Source of the DNA: UBA4655 sp964585575
GTDB taxonomy: Bacteria > Planctomycetota > Planctomycetia > Pirellulales > UBA1268
NCBI GenBank assembly: GCA_964585575.1
Contig: CAZPEM010000174.1
Span: 1 to 5,667 of the forward strand
Length of the DNA: 5,667 bases
Direction of reading: 5' to 3'
Shown here: in pieces, positions 5,427-5,667 of the stretch
Numbering within the stretch: the stretch's first letter is position 1
Layout of the letters: each line of letters starts with the position of its first letter
Position numbers and translations under genes: made by a program
The notes under the pieces: generated by a model
What the model was told of the DNA's origin: nothing
Databases searched by the model: none
Seen by the model: the letters and a program-made list of their open reading frames with translations, nothing else

Positions 5427-5432
5427 TACAAT
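5427..5432 (+). promoter_or_regulatory. Candidate -10 box for the ABC transporter gene
   Basis: TACAAT, preceded by T, matches 5 of 6 positions of the -10 consensus and lies 72 bases before the GTG start. No good -35 hexamer is found 16-18 bases upstream, so it is tentative. Confidence 0.35.
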
Positions 5433-5456
5433 CCGGAGGCTTCAGGGAAAATATGC

Positions 5457-5484
5457 GGTTCGGATCGCGGAGGCGGGCCGAACC
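5457..5484 (+). other. Hairpin in the leader of the ABC transporter gene
   Basis: GGTTCGG (5457-5463) and CCGAACC (5478-5484) form a perfect 7-bp stem with a 14-base loop. It ends 6 bases before the Shine-Dalgarno site and lies downstream of the candidate -10 box, so it would be part of the mRNA leader if that promoter is used. It could influence translation; chance is not excluded in GC-rich DNA. Confidence 0.4.
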
Positions 5485-5490
5485 TGAAAC

Positions 5491-5496
5491 GGAAGG
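5491..5496 (+). promoter_or_regulatory. Ribosome binding site that fixes the GTG start of the ABC ATPase
   Basis: GGAAGG lies 8 bases before the GTG at 5505. There is no in-frame ATG between here and the conserved ABC region, so this site decides the start. Confidence 0.7.
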
Positions 5497-5504
5497 CTCT
5501 CGTC

Positions 5505-5667
5505 GTGACAGCAGGATCGGAAAAAGCCGGCGTCGCAGTGGCGAACACCGCGGGCTCCCCATCGGAAATCATCGTCGAAACACGGAACCTGTCGAAGGTC
5601 TACCGCGACTTTTGGGGCCGCAGCAAGAAGGTCGCCCTCAAGCCGCTCGACCTCCAGATCCGTCGCG
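5505..5667 (+). CDS. ABC transporter ATP-binding protein, N-terminal fragment (cut by right edge)
   Basis: Only 54 codons are present. After a variable, small-residue leader (1-20), the sequence IIVETRNLSKVYRDFWGR (22-39) is the standard first strand of an ABC nucleotide-binding domain, with Tyr33 as the likely A-loop residue that stacks on ATP adenine. It continues KKVALKPLDLQIRR (41-54), the strand before the Walker A motif, which lies beyond the window. The V-Y-R-D-F-W-G-R wording resembles ABC-2 type exporter ATPases I associate with planctomycetes, but the substrate cannot be inferred. The gene is divergent from the DUF1559 gene across a 231-base control region. A membrane permease gene is expected just to the right. 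Confidence 0.85.
   Translation, partial: MTAGSEKAGVAVANTAGSPSEIIVETRNLSKVYRDFWGRSKKVALKPLDLQIRR

Noticed and set aside
1..5667. Mobile elements, CRISPR, tRNA or a novel defence-type cluster
   Set aside because: No transposase, terminal inverted repeats, spaced repeat array, tRNA-like clover-leaf or clustered unknown genes were seen; most genes belong to familiar families.

Overview
The window is high-GC bacterial DNA that most likely comes from a planctomycete. The support is a DUF1559 (prepilin-like, planctomycete-expanded) gene, a secreted glycine-rich protein of a style I associate with Planctomycetes, and a proton-translocating transhydrogenase split into three genes. No species can be named from the sequence alone. 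Almost everything reads as ordinary chromosomal housekeeping plus lineage-typical genes. I found no mobile element, CRISPR array, tRNA, rRNA, or gene cluster that looks like an undescribed system.

Layout. Positions 1-2100 hold a minus-strand operon read right to left: pntAA (2100-928), pntAB (868-518) and the first 170 codons of pntB (511 to the left edge). Together these encode the NAD(P)+ transhydrogenase, which couples proton flow to hydride transfer between NADH and NADP+. Positions 2101-2265 are a divergent control region containing three 18-bp direct repeats that abut the pntAA start codon, and a small AT-rich hairpin before rplM. Positions 2266-3187 hold the conserved rplM-rpsI pair (L13, S9) on the plus strand. 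Positions 3188-3436 are non-coding, with competing hairpins, a weak terminator and a candidate promoter. Positions 3437-4297 encode an exported Gly-rich protein of unknown function. Its 3' end overlaps by 20 bp the convergent DUF1559 gene (minus strand, 5273-4278). Positions 5274-5504 are a second divergent control region with a strong sigma70-like promoter for the DUF1559 gene. From 5505 to the right edge is the start of an ABC-transporter ATPase gene.

Functionally the genes fall into independent units: membrane bioenergetics and NADPH supply (pnt), translation (rplM-rpsI), cell-surface or secreted proteins (Gly-rich protein, DUF1559) and transport (ABC ATPase). The points most worth a second look are the phased repeat at the pntAA start, the His-to-Tyr change in the H-X9-DG motif of the DUF1559 protein, the G-quadruplex-capable coding tract, and the alternative hairpins after rpsI.
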